Below, piece by piece: positions 46,263-58,408 of a DNA stretch of 64,000 nt; the first letter of the stretch is position 1; every line of letters begins with the position of its first letter. The stretch lies in NCBI RefSeq assembly GCF_000090795.2, contig NW_003546553.1, forward strand, positions 1 to 64,000. The letters run 5' to 3'. A program made the position numbers and the translations under genes. Under the pieces are notes generated by a model that worked only from the letters and a program-made list of their open reading frames with translations, did no database searches and was not told where the DNA came from. The DNA comes from Amphimedon queenslandica. Taxonomy: Eukaryota > Porifera > Demospongiae > Haplosclerida > Niphatidae.

Positions 46263-49200
46263 TCATGATGATGGTTTCTTTCTTTGTCTATCAGCAGACA
46301 AGTCGTTGATCTTTTTGTCTAATTTTCTTTGCAAGTGAGCACGTTTTGAAGAGTCACTCTTCCTTCCTGCAGTAGTTCCCTTTCCATCTCCTCTCAGTTC
46401 CTTCTCTAGGTCCTTTCTTGCCATTCTTCTTGCTCTTTCCTCACATCCATGTGTCTCTGCAATGTTGTGTGTCATGCAGTATTTCTTCTTGCAGAAAGGG
46501 CAAATGATTCCAAGGTGATTGACACTTTTCTTGCAGCCGGAGAAATTACAAGTTTTATCTGCTTTCTTCATTTCTTCAAGTAAAAGATCCAGATCATCAA
46601 GTTGCTCAACTGGCTTTGCTTTTTCTGATTTAGTTTTCTTTTGAGAGCCTTTGCTTTTCAGTTCAGACTCTTGCTTCTTCTTTTTCACAATGTCCTCCAC
46701 TCTCCTCTTTTCTCTCTCACATCGAAGCTGGTGTAGTTCACTGTTTTCTTTGGGTAAATGTATGCCACAGATCTGGCACTGCCACACACCAACTGTAGCT
46801 CCTACAATCACTTCATCTTTTGCTTTACTTTTAACATCAATCTTAGTTTTTGCTTCACTTGGAGGTGGAAGAGAAGCAACTTTAGACAAATTCTTTTTCT
46901 CTGTCACATCAATACTAATAGTTTCTTCATCAATGCAGCAGACTGTGTCTTCAATTTGTGGTGCTTTAATCATCAGAGGCTGTTGTATTTTATCATCTTC
47001 AGTTGTAGAATCACTGCATTCAGCTCCATTAGTTTTCCTGGATCTGCTGACTACGATATATCTATCATTACCTTCGCCATGGCTTACATGTGATAGGCCT
47101 AGCTCCTCTGATAGCTACCACATAAAAATAATAAGACTCAAAAATGATTTTATCGTTACTTAATAGACTCACTTCATGAATTATTTTACGCTGTGAGGAA
47201 GACAATGTATTAGGGAATGTTATGCTTGATTGCTCTTCACTGCTCTTTTTAAATTCTTTTAGTTGCTTTTCGTATGATAATCTCTGCTGAGCTAATTTAT
47301 TACTATCAACTGCTGGAGATGGAGGATCCTTTTTCTTTATTTCTTCCACTGGCTTTATTGCAAAACCTTCTTGTTGATCAGTAGCAACAGATTCTGCTTG
47401 AATCATTGATGCAGCTAAATAAAGGAAGGAAAAATCAATGCTACTATCATTTTTATATAAATACAAAATTGCAGTAAATAAATATACACGTTCCTGTTCT
47501 TTATGCTTACTGTCTATATACTCATGAGCACTGTATACTTCTCCATTGTTTGTACAATACTCTAAAAGTCCTTTAATGAAAGGTTCACGAGAGATAGTCT
47601 CAGAGTCTCCAACCATTGCCAGGTGCCTCCGAGCACGAGTGACGGCTACATTAGTTCGACGTTGCTCCTTGAGGAAACCAAACTCGCCTAACAAGAAAAA
47701 TAAATAAATAAATAATAAAATCAAATAAATAGTAATTCAATAAATAAAACAAATAAAAAATGACAAATAANNNNNNNNNNNNNNNNNNNNNNNNNNNNNN
47801 NNNNNNNNNNNNNNNNNNNNNNNNNNNNNNNNNNNNNNNNNNNNNNNNNNNNNNNNNNNNNNNNNNNNNNNNNNNNNNNNNNNNNNNNNNNNNNNNNNNN
47901 NNNNNNNNNNNNNNNNNNNNNNNNNNNNNNNNNNNNNNNNNNNNNNNNNNNNNNNNNNNNNNNNNNNNNNNNNNNNNNNNNNNNNNNNNNNNNNNNNNNN
48001 NNNNNNNNNNNNNNNNNNNNNNNNNNNNNNNNNNNNNNNNNNNNNNNNNNNNNNNNNNNNNNNNNNNNNNNNNNNNNNNNNNNNNNNNNNNNNNNNNNNN
48101 NNNNNNNNNNNNNNNNNNNNNNNNNNNNNNNNNNNNNNNNNNNNNNNNNNNNNNNNNNNNNNNNNNNNNNNNNNNNNNNNNNNNNNNNNNNNNNNNNNNN
48201 NNNNNNNNNNNNNNNNNNNNNNNNNNNNNNNNNNNNNNNNNNNNNNNNNNNNNNNNNNNNNNNNNNNNNNNNNNNNNNNNNNNNNNNNNNNNNNNNNNNN
48301 NNNNNNNNNNNNNNNNNNNNNNNNNNNNNNNNNNNNNNNNNNNNNNNNNNNNNNNNNNNNNNNNNNNNNNNNNNNNNNNNNNNNNNNNNNNNNNNNNNNN
48401 NNNNNNNNNNNNNNNNNNNNNNNNNNNNNNNNNNNNNNNNNNNNNNNNNNNNNNNNNNNNNNNNNNNNNNNNNNNNNNNNNNNNNNNNNNNNNNNNNNNN
48501 NNNNNNNNNNNNNNNNNNNNNNNNNNNNNNNNNNNNNNNNNNNNNNNNNNNNNNNNNNNNAAACAATAAAGAATTAAAAAATTATAATTAAATCTAAAAA
48601 ATAAAAATATTTAAAAGTAAAATAATTTTACCTTTTTTGTTTGAGCGTGTGAAAGAAATGATGACTGCCTCTTTCTCCCTTCCTTGGAATCCATCAACAG
48701 TGTGTACTTCAACTTTACCAGTTGATATACCATTAGCCTCTAGTCTCTCTCTTATCATGCCAACCTTTAAATAAAAATTAAAAAATTAGAATTATTTTTA
48801 TTTTTAAAATTTCATCTCTTTTCCTAACTTGAAGATGATATGGAGCTATTATTGCAATGTCCCCTTCTCTCACACCAGCTCCTATTAACTCCTTCACATG
48901 AGCCAGTACTATCTCAGCCTCCCCTTCGTTCCCTTTGGACTCTTCAGAGGGCGTGTCTAACTCGTACAAGCCACAACTGGCAGTATCAATAAAGAGAAGA
49001 GGAATAGTCGTAGCTGTGGTGATGGTAACGGTTGGAAGATCTCTGCATAATATAGGCATAATGATATTATAAAATAATTATAAAGAATTTTGTTATACTT
49101 TAATAAATGATGTGAGACACTTTCGTGTGCCGTGAGGCTATCCTCATACAAATACTGCGAGGGCCACTTCATAATATTGTGATTCATCCTATACAAAATT

Positions 49201-52200
49201 AAGAAAGAATCATAAGTAAACAATGAATTATAGGGACATCAATACGCAGCAAAAATGTAATAAAAAATTGGGGTAATTTCAGAGCCATTTTTGGAAAAAC
49301 CATGGGCTATAGCCTTGGATATTTTTCAGAATTTTGGTGATTTCTTAAAATGGCCGTAACTTGAAAAATTTAAGTCAGAATCACCTCAAACTTTCTACAC
49401 AGCATAAGTACATCAATATGTATCAGAAAATGTAATAAAATTTGGCATAATTTTGAAGCCATTTTTTGAAAAAACCATGCATGGACTATAGCCTTGGGTA
49501 TTTTTCAAATTTTTGACGTTTTCTTAAAATGGCCGTAAGTTGAAAAATTAAAGTTGGAATCTGCTCAAACTTTCTACACAGCATAAGTACATCAATATAT
49601 ATCAGAAAATGTAATAAAAATTTGGGGTGATTTCGGAGCCATTTTTTGGAAAAAACCATGGACTATAGGGTATTTTTCAAAATTTTGATGTTTTCTTAAA
49701 ATGGCGGTAATTTGAAAAATTGAAGTCGGAATCAGCTCAAACTTTCTACACAGCATAAGTACATCAATATGTATCAAAAAATGTAATAAAAATTTGGGGT
49801 GATTTCGGAGCCATTTTTTGGAAAAAAACCATGAACTATAGTCTTGGGTATTTTTCAAAATTTTGGTGATTTCTTAAAATGGCAGTAACTTTAAAAATTG
49901 AAGTTGGAATCAGCTCAAACTTTCTACACAGCATAAGTACATCAATATGTATCAAAAAATGTAATAAAAATTTGGGGTGATTTCGGAGCCATTTTTTGAA
50001 AAAAAACCATGGGCTATAGCCTTGGGTATTTTTCAGAATTTTGACGTTTTCTTAAAATGTCCGTAACTTGAAAAATTGAAGTTGAAATCAGCTCAAACTT
50101 CTACACAGCATAAGTACATCAATATGTATCAGAAAATGTAATAATGCCCATAACTCAAAAAAATTTAAAAATATTTGAAAAAAAATTGGAAAAATCTTCA
50201 GAATTGCCTAAAACTTTCTACATAGCATAAGGACATTGATGTGCATCAGAAAATGTAATAGAAATTAGGGGTGATTTCAGAAGCAATAAATTAATTTTAG
50301 AAAAAAAAGCAAAGGCTATAATACAGAGCAAAATTACAATACATAAAAATCTACAATTTTGATTGGAATCAGCTCAAATTTAATACTTTTTTGCTGGACT
50401 CACATTGCTCAACATGTAAGTAGGGTACATGGACATTATTCATTATAAGTACATAATAATCATTATAAGCACAATTAATGCAAGTACACCTGCCCACAGG
50501 TGCTGTTTACCCTCAAATTAATAATATGTACGAAACTGACATCCACGCCCTAATTAAGTCCAGCAAACAATCAATTAAAAGGTTAGTCACTTGTCTAGAG
50601 AGCAATTACAGAGCAGCATACACAACACAACATGCCTCATTCAATGAATACAGTACATTCATGAAGTGTCTCTATAGCATTCAATGGAATACTACCTGTA
50701 TTGTGTTGTCAGGAGTGTTGTTACTTGATCTCTGTAGACTGATACTAATCTCTCCATTAGTGTTACAGCTAGACCATCACGAGCAGCTCTAACAAAAACC
50801 AGGGCTAAAAGGAGCAAACACTTTCATAAGAAATAATCTACTTGTCAGAGAGAATGGTGGGTGGGAGCTGTTTATGGTCACCAGCAAGAATGCACTTAGG
50901 AGCTCTTGATAATGGTATCCAACAGCTAGCTTCTAATGACTAGAAGAGAGGGAAAGGAGAGAGAAAGGAGGAGAGAGAAAATAGACAAACAAGTTAAATC
51001 AAACTTCTCTTACTTGTGCACATTCATCAATGACAACCACATCAAAATGATCAATAGGTAAGTGCCTGGAGGGTTATCAAATAAAGAATCACCATGAGTG
51101 TTGCTTCTTATCATGATAATCTCTTTGTCTCTCTCTGTCTCTCTCTTACTTCAAAGGGCCGGTGGGCGTTGCTCCAGTATTTGTGGCCAGTATGACATTA
51201 GCTCCGCTCAAGATCTGTTGAACCAGTTTCTGCGTTACATAATTAATTGTAATGATTCATGATTATAGTGATGTCATTAGTCATTACTTCTTCTCTCTCT
51301 ATCAGCTCCTTCTTCAAAGTTTTAGCTTCAGTATGCCATTTACGCCTCTCAGACGATGACTTAGCATTCCCGGCTTTACTCTAAAAAGAGCAGCAAAAGT
51401 TGAGCCCCATAAGATGATAATTACGTGACTCACCCAAGCAGAGCTCATTTCTTTCCTTACATCAAGAACAATGTCAGATCCATCAGTAGATGCTAGGATA
51501 CTATCAAGTGAATACTGGAGTACTGATTGAACTAGTCTTGCCGGGTGACCGAGCCTAATAATCTTTAACTTTGGAGAAGATGCTGCTAATCTTTCGACAA
51601 GATTATCAACTGCAATGTTAGAGGGTGCAACAGCCAATACCTAATAGAATAATAAATAATGAGGGCAGGAGGATTTCTTACTTTATTATTTAGTGTAAGA
51701 GTTTCCTGGAGTATGTACTCAATGACTGTAGTTGTCTTACCAGTTCCAGGGGGTCCGTGAATAATGGCAACATCGGGTCTGGACAATGCAAAAAAGACTG
51801 CTCTCTTTTGGCTGCTGTCCAGCGACTGATTGAAGAATTTGAAATCGCTCGAGTCAAATTGAGTTTGTAATTGATCCAGCTGATAGGTCCATTTGGAATG
51901 AGAGGGGCCAGGAGGTGTGGCTTGAAAGAGTACGTCTACCAAATGAGAGGAAAGGATGGGGTCCATTGACTTGAGATCATTAAGAGCTCTAAAGACAAAC
52001 AAGAGCAATTAAATGAAAACAATGAAAGGATGCCATTACTACACTTTAAGCATATACTATTACAAGAAGATTTTATTTCATTATAACATAAGAACGTGTT
52101 ATGTTTCTGACTGTTACAATAGCCATTTTTGATGAGATATATGCCATGTAGTGCAAAAGCAACTTTAAAAGTTTATAAAGAATCCAATGTTGATTGGAAT

Positions 52201-53058
52201 CAGCTCAAACTTTCTACATAACATAAGTACATGTACATGTATCAGGAAAAATCATGAAATCGAAAATTCTTTCCTTTTCATTTTTGACAAAATTTGGCCC
52301 GAGACCATGTACTATAGTACAGGAACTTTGGCTCAATTTTGAAGCAACTTCAGAAAATTCATAAAAAATTCAATTTTGATTGGAATCAGCTCAAACTTTT
52401 ATACAGCGTAAGTACATATAAATGCATTAGAAAAAATAATAAAAATAAAGAATTCTCTTTTTTCAGTTTTGGTGAAATTTGGCCCGAGACCATGTACTAT
52501 ATAGTACAGGGACTTTGGCCCAATTTTTTAGAAACTTTTAAAAATCGCAAAAAACACAAATACATACAACATACCTCTTCATTCTTTTATAAGTTATGTC
52601 ATTTGCGAGTTTTACTACTTGCAGACAGTCACCAAGACCACCCAGGGATACTTCTTCAGGTAGTTCCTCAAAAGCCACGCCCAAATGAACATCCGAGGAC
52701 TTCACAACTACACCAGATACAAGTTGCCCTGGCAACAGACTCTGGCCCTTGCTAAAGATACCCACAATGTCACCTGAATGAGGCGATTACATATGCTACC
52801 ATAGGAAAAAGTATTACCGCATGTTATAGAATGAGTAGGGAGTTTATGTCTCCCTAAACGATGAGAGAAGGTGACAATATGGCGGCCAAACAAACCAATT
52901 CTCTCAGACTCAATCCCAAGCTTTGAGAGACAGACTCCTTTAGTCTCCAACTCTTTGATATTTTTCAAATCAGTGGAAAGAAGAGAGAGTCCCTGGGCCA
53001 CTTCTTCTTGTCGTTCTTGCTCAATCAGTTCTAAATGTTTCTCTACAAAGTCCTCCAT
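46263..53058 (-). CDS. IGHMBP2: IGHMBP2 (SMUBP-2) superfamily-1 helicase
   Basis: Multi-exon gene starting [20 protein letters not shown], close to the human N-terminus. Helicase motifs seen: Walker [20 protein letters not shown] (51.7 kb), [34 protein letters not shown] (50.9 kb), [33 protein letters not shown], and [20 protein letters not shown] (47.6 kb). An R3H-like segment follows ([16 protein letters not shown] ... [14 protein letters not shown]). The AN1 zinc finger is near the end ([20 protein letters not shown], then [10 protein letters not shown]). Known role: a 5'-3' RNA/DNA helicase linked to ribosomes. A 790-N gap (47771-48560) falls between exons encoding helicase motifs, and introns carry the 49.2-50.3 kb repeat array. 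Exons in the gap may be missing. Confidence 0.92.
47771..48560. other. Assembly gap (790 N)
   Basis: A run of N lies inside the IGHMBP2 gene, flanked by A/T-rich simple sequence on both sides. The exon before helicase motif VI (around the [10 protein letters not shown] motif in human) is not fully visible and may lie partly in the gap. Confidence 0.99.
49230..50310 (-). repeat. About six tandem copies of the ~177-bp repeat in an IGHMBP2 intron
   Basis: CTCAAACTTT-type markers occur at about 49385, 49564, 49736, 49914 and 50092, plus a variant at 50210 (period 172-179, last 118). Units carry ATGGGCTATAGCC and 'cacagcataagtacatcaat'. The array is inverted relative to the one at 44 kb but again lies in the sense orientation of its host gene. 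Confidence 0.93.
52130..52560 (-). repeat. Two units of a related repeat family (ACTATAGTAC core) in an IGHMBP2 intron
   Basis: Two similar segments carry 'ccgagaccatgtactatagt' then 'acagg', and share 'gattggaatcagctcaaact' with the ~177-bp family. The palindromic core differs (ACTATAGTAC instead of GGCTATAGCC). Confidence 0.75.
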
Positions 53059-53123
53059 GATGAGAAGAGACACACCTCCATGAAGCCACGCCTGTAACCC
53101 CGCCCTCTTGCATAATCAAGAAA
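53059..53123. promoter_or_regulatory. 65-bp bidirectional promoter between IGHMBP2 and KMO
   Basis: Only 65 bp separate the two opposed start codons. Both start codons are supported by conserved N-termini. Core promoters or untranslated leaders must therefore overlap the neighbouring gene or be extremely short. Confidence 0.6.
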
Positions 53124-54542
53124 ATGGCTACTGGTGGAGAGAACAAAGATGGTGATATTCCCTTAGCTGTAGTCGGTGGTGGGCTCGTTGGCTCACTACA
53201 GGCTCTGTATCTAGCTCGTAGAGGCTATAAGGTTCTCCTTTTCGAGTCCAGAGATGACATAAGGAAGTCAGACTCGTGGGTTGGTAGGAGCATTAACTTG
53301 GCCCTTAGTTTTAGAGGGAGAGAGGCCCTGAGAGCCGTTGGCTGTGAAGAAGAGGCACTCTCTTTCGCCATTCCAATGTATGGCAGAATGATACACTCGC
53401 TCAATGGAAAGATGTCCTCGCAGGCTTACAGTGCAGAAGGGAAAGCCATTTACTCAATCGATCGGCTAAAATTAAACCAACTTTTGCTTAATTCCGCCGA
53501 AGCTCACCCCAACATTACGCTTTGCTTTGAACACAAACTCCTCCGTGCTGACCTCGGGAAGCAGTCCCTTACTTTTAAAAACCCCGAGGGTGAGAAAGAA
53601 GTATCGGTCGGTTTCACCTTTGGATGTGACGGTGCCTTTTCAACAGTGAGACGTCAACTGATGAGATGGGATAGACTCAACTACAGTCAGGAGTACATCC
53701 AACACGGCTACAAAGAGCTTCACATGCCTCCTGATTCTCAAGGAGAGTATGCCATGCCTCCTAACTACCTCCATATATGGCCACGTCAGGAATTCATGAT
53801 GATAGCACTACCTAATCCTGATCAAACCTTCACCCTCACTCTCTTTATGCCGTTCAAAGTATTTGATAGCATAGAAACCGAGGAAGACCTTTTGTCGTTC
53901 TTCATGAAACACTTTCCTGACTCTATAGAGAAGATAGGAGGCGATAGGCTAGTGGAGGATTACTTTAAGAACCCGACTGGGTCCCTGGTGTCCATAAAAT
54001 GCTATCCGTACTATCTTAATTGCTCCACTGTTCTGTTAGGAGATGCCGCTCACGCTGTAGTCCCATTTTACGGACAAGGCATGAACGCTGGTATGGAGGA
54101 CTGTCTTGTTTTTGACGAGTGTCTTGAAAATGTGACGAAAAGTGGAGGAGGACTAGAAAATCTTGGATCTGCAGCTAAATCCTATTCTGAGATGAGGTGG
54201 AGAGATGGTCATGCAATAGCAGAGCTCTCGATGTATAATTACATTGAAATGAGGTCCCATGTTAACAGTCGCCTCTACCTCATAAGAAAGAGCATTGATG
54301 ATATTCTCTTCTTTCTATTTCGAAGGTCTTTCATTCCACTTTATAGTATGGTTGCGTTTACTAGGATACCTTATCACGAGGTGATTAAGAGAAGCAACAG
54401 GCAGAAGGTCTTAGTTAACAGGTTCATGTATGTTTCTGGTGTTATTCTGATTGGAGGCATTGGAGGTTTTCTTGCTCTTCGGATATTAATAAGTCATCTG
54501 TCTCTTTCATCCTATATTTATTTGTTCAGAAAATTATCCTAA
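53124..54542 (+). CDS. KMO: Kynurenine 3-monooxygenase
   Basis: An intronless frame of 472 residues (human about 486). FAD-binding GxGxxG at residues 17-24 (VVGGGLVGSLQALYLARRG), DNA-like substrate loop SWVGRSINLALSFRGREALR, the DG motif GFTFGCDGAFSTVRRQLM and the second FAD motif LLGDAAHAVVPFYGQGMNAG MEDC. The C-terminus has a hydrophobic anchor (FMYVSGVILIGGIGGFLALR), as in the outer-mitochondrial-membrane enzyme. Reaction: L-kynurenine + NADPH + O2 to 3-hydroxykynurenine in tryptophan breakdown. The absence of introns sets it apart from most neighbours. The start MATGGENKDGD is 12 residues before the first beta strand, as in relatives. Confidence 0.95.
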   Translation: MATGGENKDGDIPLAVVGGGLVGSLQALYLARRGYKVLLFESRDDIRKSDSWVGRSINLALSFRGREALRAVGCEEEALSFAIPMYGRMIHSLNGKMSSQAYSAEGKAIYSIDRLKLNQLLLNSAEAHPNITLCFEHKLLRADLGKQSLTFKNPEGEKEVSVGFTFGCDGAFSTVRRQLMRWDRLNYSQEYIQHGYKELHMPPDSQGEYAMPPNYLHIWPRQEFMMIALPNPDQTFTLTLFMPFKVFDSIETEEDLLSFFMKHFPDSIEKIGGDRLVEDYFKNPTGSLVSIKCYPYYLNCSTVLLGDAAHAVVPFYGQGMNAGMEDCLVFDECLENVTKSGGGLENLGSAAKSYSEMRWRDGHAIAELSMYNYIEMRSHVNSRLYLIRKSIDDILFFLFRRSFIPLYSMVAFTRIPYHEVIKRSNRQKVLVNRFMYVSGVILIGGIGGFLALRILISHLSLSSYIYLFRKLS

Positions 54543-54661
54543 TAATTTTTTGTGTAATAGTAATGATATTTTTCTCTCAGAAAAACAATAATAACTATGA
54601 GTGGGTGTTAATAATCCATGGGGCTGTCTTATTAAAATTAATAGATAGGCGTGTTGTAGAT

Positions 54662-56890
54662 ATGGATGTTAGGGTAAGGACACTAAAAAGAGTTCTTGGA
54701 GAGCTTATTCATAAGTTTAAGCCTGAACTGTATCGCGAAGAAGCAAAGCTAAGACACAGGAGAAGTTAGCAACCTAATTCATACACACACACACATAGCA
54801 TGAAGAATAATTATTAATTTAGCAATTATAATATTTGTCATATTTCTAATAATTATTTTGTAGTCAGTCATGATCCAAGCAGCAGTAGTTACTGGTCTGC
54901 AACTTTCCACGAGTTATATGTAAGCTCAGACAAGTCTGGTGACTCTTCAAGAGACGACCTTCTATTCTACATACAATACGATAGCAAAATGGTTTGTACT
55001 CTTTAAATTTACATGAACATTCAACACTTGTTTTTTGAACCTTAGAAAAAAGAAGACGTCTTGGTTGTACGTTTCGACACAAAAGCCATACCAGAGTAAT
55101 CATCACATTTTAAAAAGATGAATGATGACATATTTTTATGTTTAGAGGTGACAACCCTAATGTATTCTGGGACGAAACGCTCTACATTAATCTATTGCTA
55201 CATGAGGTTAGTTGGTGAGGAATGAGCTACAGTAATAAGAGGGGTAAGGTTTGTGAACATCAAATCGAATAACGAGGGCAAAGAGAATTGTAGACGCATT
55301 ATGTCATAATTGAGTATATCTGAGATTTTATCTTTATTATTTTATTGTTGTTGTCATTGTTTTATTATTGTTGTTATTCTGCTTTTTAGTTTACCTATTG
55401 CTTGACTTGCTGTACGTTAGCAGCTGACTCTAGTTCTGTCCCTCTCTCAGCAAGAGTCATACAAAGGGTTGAACTGGTATGGGATAATTTGATTTTAATG
55501 TACATCTATAATTCTTACTGTAGGATGTATATCCAACTCATTTAAGTAGAAGGTAACTGATAGAGAGAAGGAGGGTGGGTGAATATTATTGATTCATTTA
55601 TTTGTACCCAGGATGGACACAAAGGAAGAAGAAACAGCTACGTGTTATCCAAACTTAAACTTCATTATAGATAGCTTCCAAGAGGTGAGGAATTAAAAAT
55701 CATATTTGCTCAACTTAGGATTGTTTATCAATCATTGGTGGTTGTTATGATTAACAGTTGCTAATTTTCATGTTTTAAGCTTGTGTTTAGTCAGCTATGC
55801 TTTTATAATCATTCATTATGGGCTTTTTGTAGCTTTTTGGTCATCTTACGTTGTCTTCTCCCGGAGAAAAAATAGCAGTCCAGATAACAGCTACTAATCC
55901 TGTTAGTTTTATTAACATCACCAGACAATATGATTACCAATTCTTTCATGTCTGCAGTATTTGGCAGGGAGAAGACCTATTTTTGTCGGTGGGCTAGACT
56001 ACAAAGTCCTGAGGGCATCTTGCGATCAAAAAGAGGAAGAAAGGAAAGAGAGCGGGTCCCTTTTCCAGACTCTCTTTCGTCGGAAAAGCCTCAAGAATGT
56101 GGACAGGTTTCATTTCATTCCTATGGAGGGTCCAAACGGGAAGGGTCACGCTGAAATGGCAATATGTTCCATAGACTCTGAGAGTGTTACAAGTGATGAC
56201 ATACCCACACCATTGGAGCCCAGTCTACCAGTAGACACCAATCAACCATTGGGTACAAGTACACCAGTAGACACCAGTCAGCCATTGGAGCCCAGCACAC
56301 CTTTATCGCCAACCAGTCCTATTTTTAGTGTTCATACATCGAATGAGAATCTCATTGGATCTGGTAAGTGTTTATCGAATATAAATTTTCAATGTATTAT
56401 CTAATATACATGTGTGTTATACTTGTACTTGTAAATTACTGCTTATTTTTGTTATGTTTCCTTGTGATGGTGGTCACTCCCAGTCCCACTTAATTACTAT
56501 TTGTATATGTATGGGTTGCATGATAGAGGACTGACCTTGTGCCTTGTAACTTGATATTTACACTGCTCGCCTTTAATGGTCTGATTGTACGTGTGTTGTA
56601 GATCCAAAGACAAAACAATCATCTACAAAGAAGAAGGGAAAGTGAGTTTTGGACTAATACTTGCCCTCTCACAACAAAGATAAATATGATTATGATAATA
56701 ATACCTTGTATAGGAGGTATCAGCCAAAAGAGGGCCAAGCTCCCATTCACACTTATCTGACATTTGTACAGCTACCATGGTATTCAGTGATTGAAGGTAT
56801 AATTAATTCTCATTCATTTGATAATGTAATTGTCATTGTTATTATTGTGCAATAGATATACTAAAATCTGATAAAGAGCCTGTATTGTGA
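54662..56890 (+). CDS. KIAA0930: KIAA0930 homologue (conserved protein of unknown function)
   Basis: About ten exons. The first (54662 to about 54764) starts MDVRVRTLKRVLGELIHKFK. Later exons give [85 protein letters not shown], a Ser/Thr/Pro-rich linker and a final TYLTFVQLPWYSVIEDILKS DKEPVL. Each block parallels human KIAA0930 ([76 protein letters not shown]). The biochemical role is not established. The donor of the first exon (GTTAGC) is weak, so the N-terminus is uncertain. The start is about 120 bp after KMO, same strand. Confidence 0.85.
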
Positions 56891-58408
56891 CAGTGGTATA
56901 GCCTGAAGCACTTTCTCGACGTTACTATTTTTATTTCTTTAAAATTGATATTTTTATGTCAAGTGGTATTATTTAATTATTGTGATTAATTATAATTACA
57001 TGCTAGTAAAATTATTCGCATATCTTCATAGAGCAACATGTCTCTCCCCCCCTCCACTTATTAAATGATGGAGAGAGAGTATGTTAGTTTAATCTTTTAA
57101 TAGTTTTGATAATTGTACTGTACTCTTAGACTTATTGTTAGCCACAATACAAGCCCACTAACCATCAGACATAATAGAATAATATACTCACTATAACTTC
57201 ATACATTTGAATGTAGGATCATTGCTATTGCTTGATGCATGTGAATGAAGAATAGAGATTAGAGAAAGAAAGAAGTAATAAGCTTCCTCTTTAATGCTCT
57301 GTGAGGTCTCAGCTATAGCGATTGCTGATATGTGAAATTTTATAAACAACATATTCTCACGCTCCCAATCGCATTAGTTGCCATGGCGCTGTTATGATTA
57401 GCTCGCCAGTTAGTATGTTTTCAGGCAATCATGCTTATGGATATGTGGAGGATAAACAGAAGCTAGACTTGTCTCACACACCTGCCGTTTGATTCTGTCG
57501 GGGCCTACTTTGAAGTTTGGGCGTATGCCTCAATCATTTATTCTCGAATCGTATGTGACACGTTATTTACTTTCAAAGGGCCCTTGGCAGTGACAACATG
57601 TGGACAGCAATTATGATTATTTAAAATACCCATTGCTATTTTTGTGCAATTGTGAATATATAATTTTAGCAGAATGAGATGCTGCTTTCAGTTGCAAAAC
57701 AGATAATAATTAGTATTAATCGTGCAGCTGGTCATTGGTGGGAAGCAGCGGTGTGCTGTGTACAATATGCACATGTGCCTCTGTACATCTATAATGTTCC
57801 TTATATTATGTGCTTTGTGATCCAGTTAGGTCTGCCTCCAAAAACCCACACACTCTTTGAGGAGGACGTACAGATACCACTTCATTTTCTAAGAAATTTT
57901 GTAATAGTTAGTATTATTATTATGAAGTCACAGTGAGCAATGTCATCATGATGATCACACTGGTCCTTCTGGTGTTGTGTTTTCGTATGATTGTTATTGC
58001 TTTCCTGCCTCCTTAAAATTCAATATTGAGCAATTATGATTAGGTTGACATATTTGTGGAGTTTGTGTACACACAGACAATATTATTTAATATGTGCAGT
58101 ATGGCTTTGTGGTTGGATATCACAGTACTGTGTAGTATTGACCCTTCCGCTATTATATAGATCTAGCTAGGCGCCTGAGAGTCGCCGATCTCTTATAAGA
58201 GAAGGAGAGCGTTAATCAGATGTCTATGAATCTCTTTAACTCTGGGGAGTGTGTTGTCTCAACTTTCGCGCTGTTCCTGTCATCTTTGTAAACTCATTTT
58301 TAAGGAGTGGATGAGAAGGAGACCCATTCCGTCCAGCTCACAGGGCTCTGGTAAGAAAAAGCAGAGAGGGAGAACCCAGGCTTTAGTATTCAATAATATT
58401 ACATCGAG
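56891..58408. other. Stretch with no gene seen
   Basis: About 1.5 kb of AT-rich sequence. An 85-codon frame at 57679-57936 shows no domain and no splice support. The last ~250 bp are probably the promoter and leader of the TNFR-like gene. Confidence 0.5.

Noticed and set aside
47721-48569. Long frames across the N gap
   Set aside because: They exist only because N codons contain no stops.
57679-57936. 85-codon plus-strand frame between KIAA0930 and the TNFR-like gene
   Set aside because: No domain, no splice sites in frame, no relatives recognised, and composition like the surrounding non-coding DNA.
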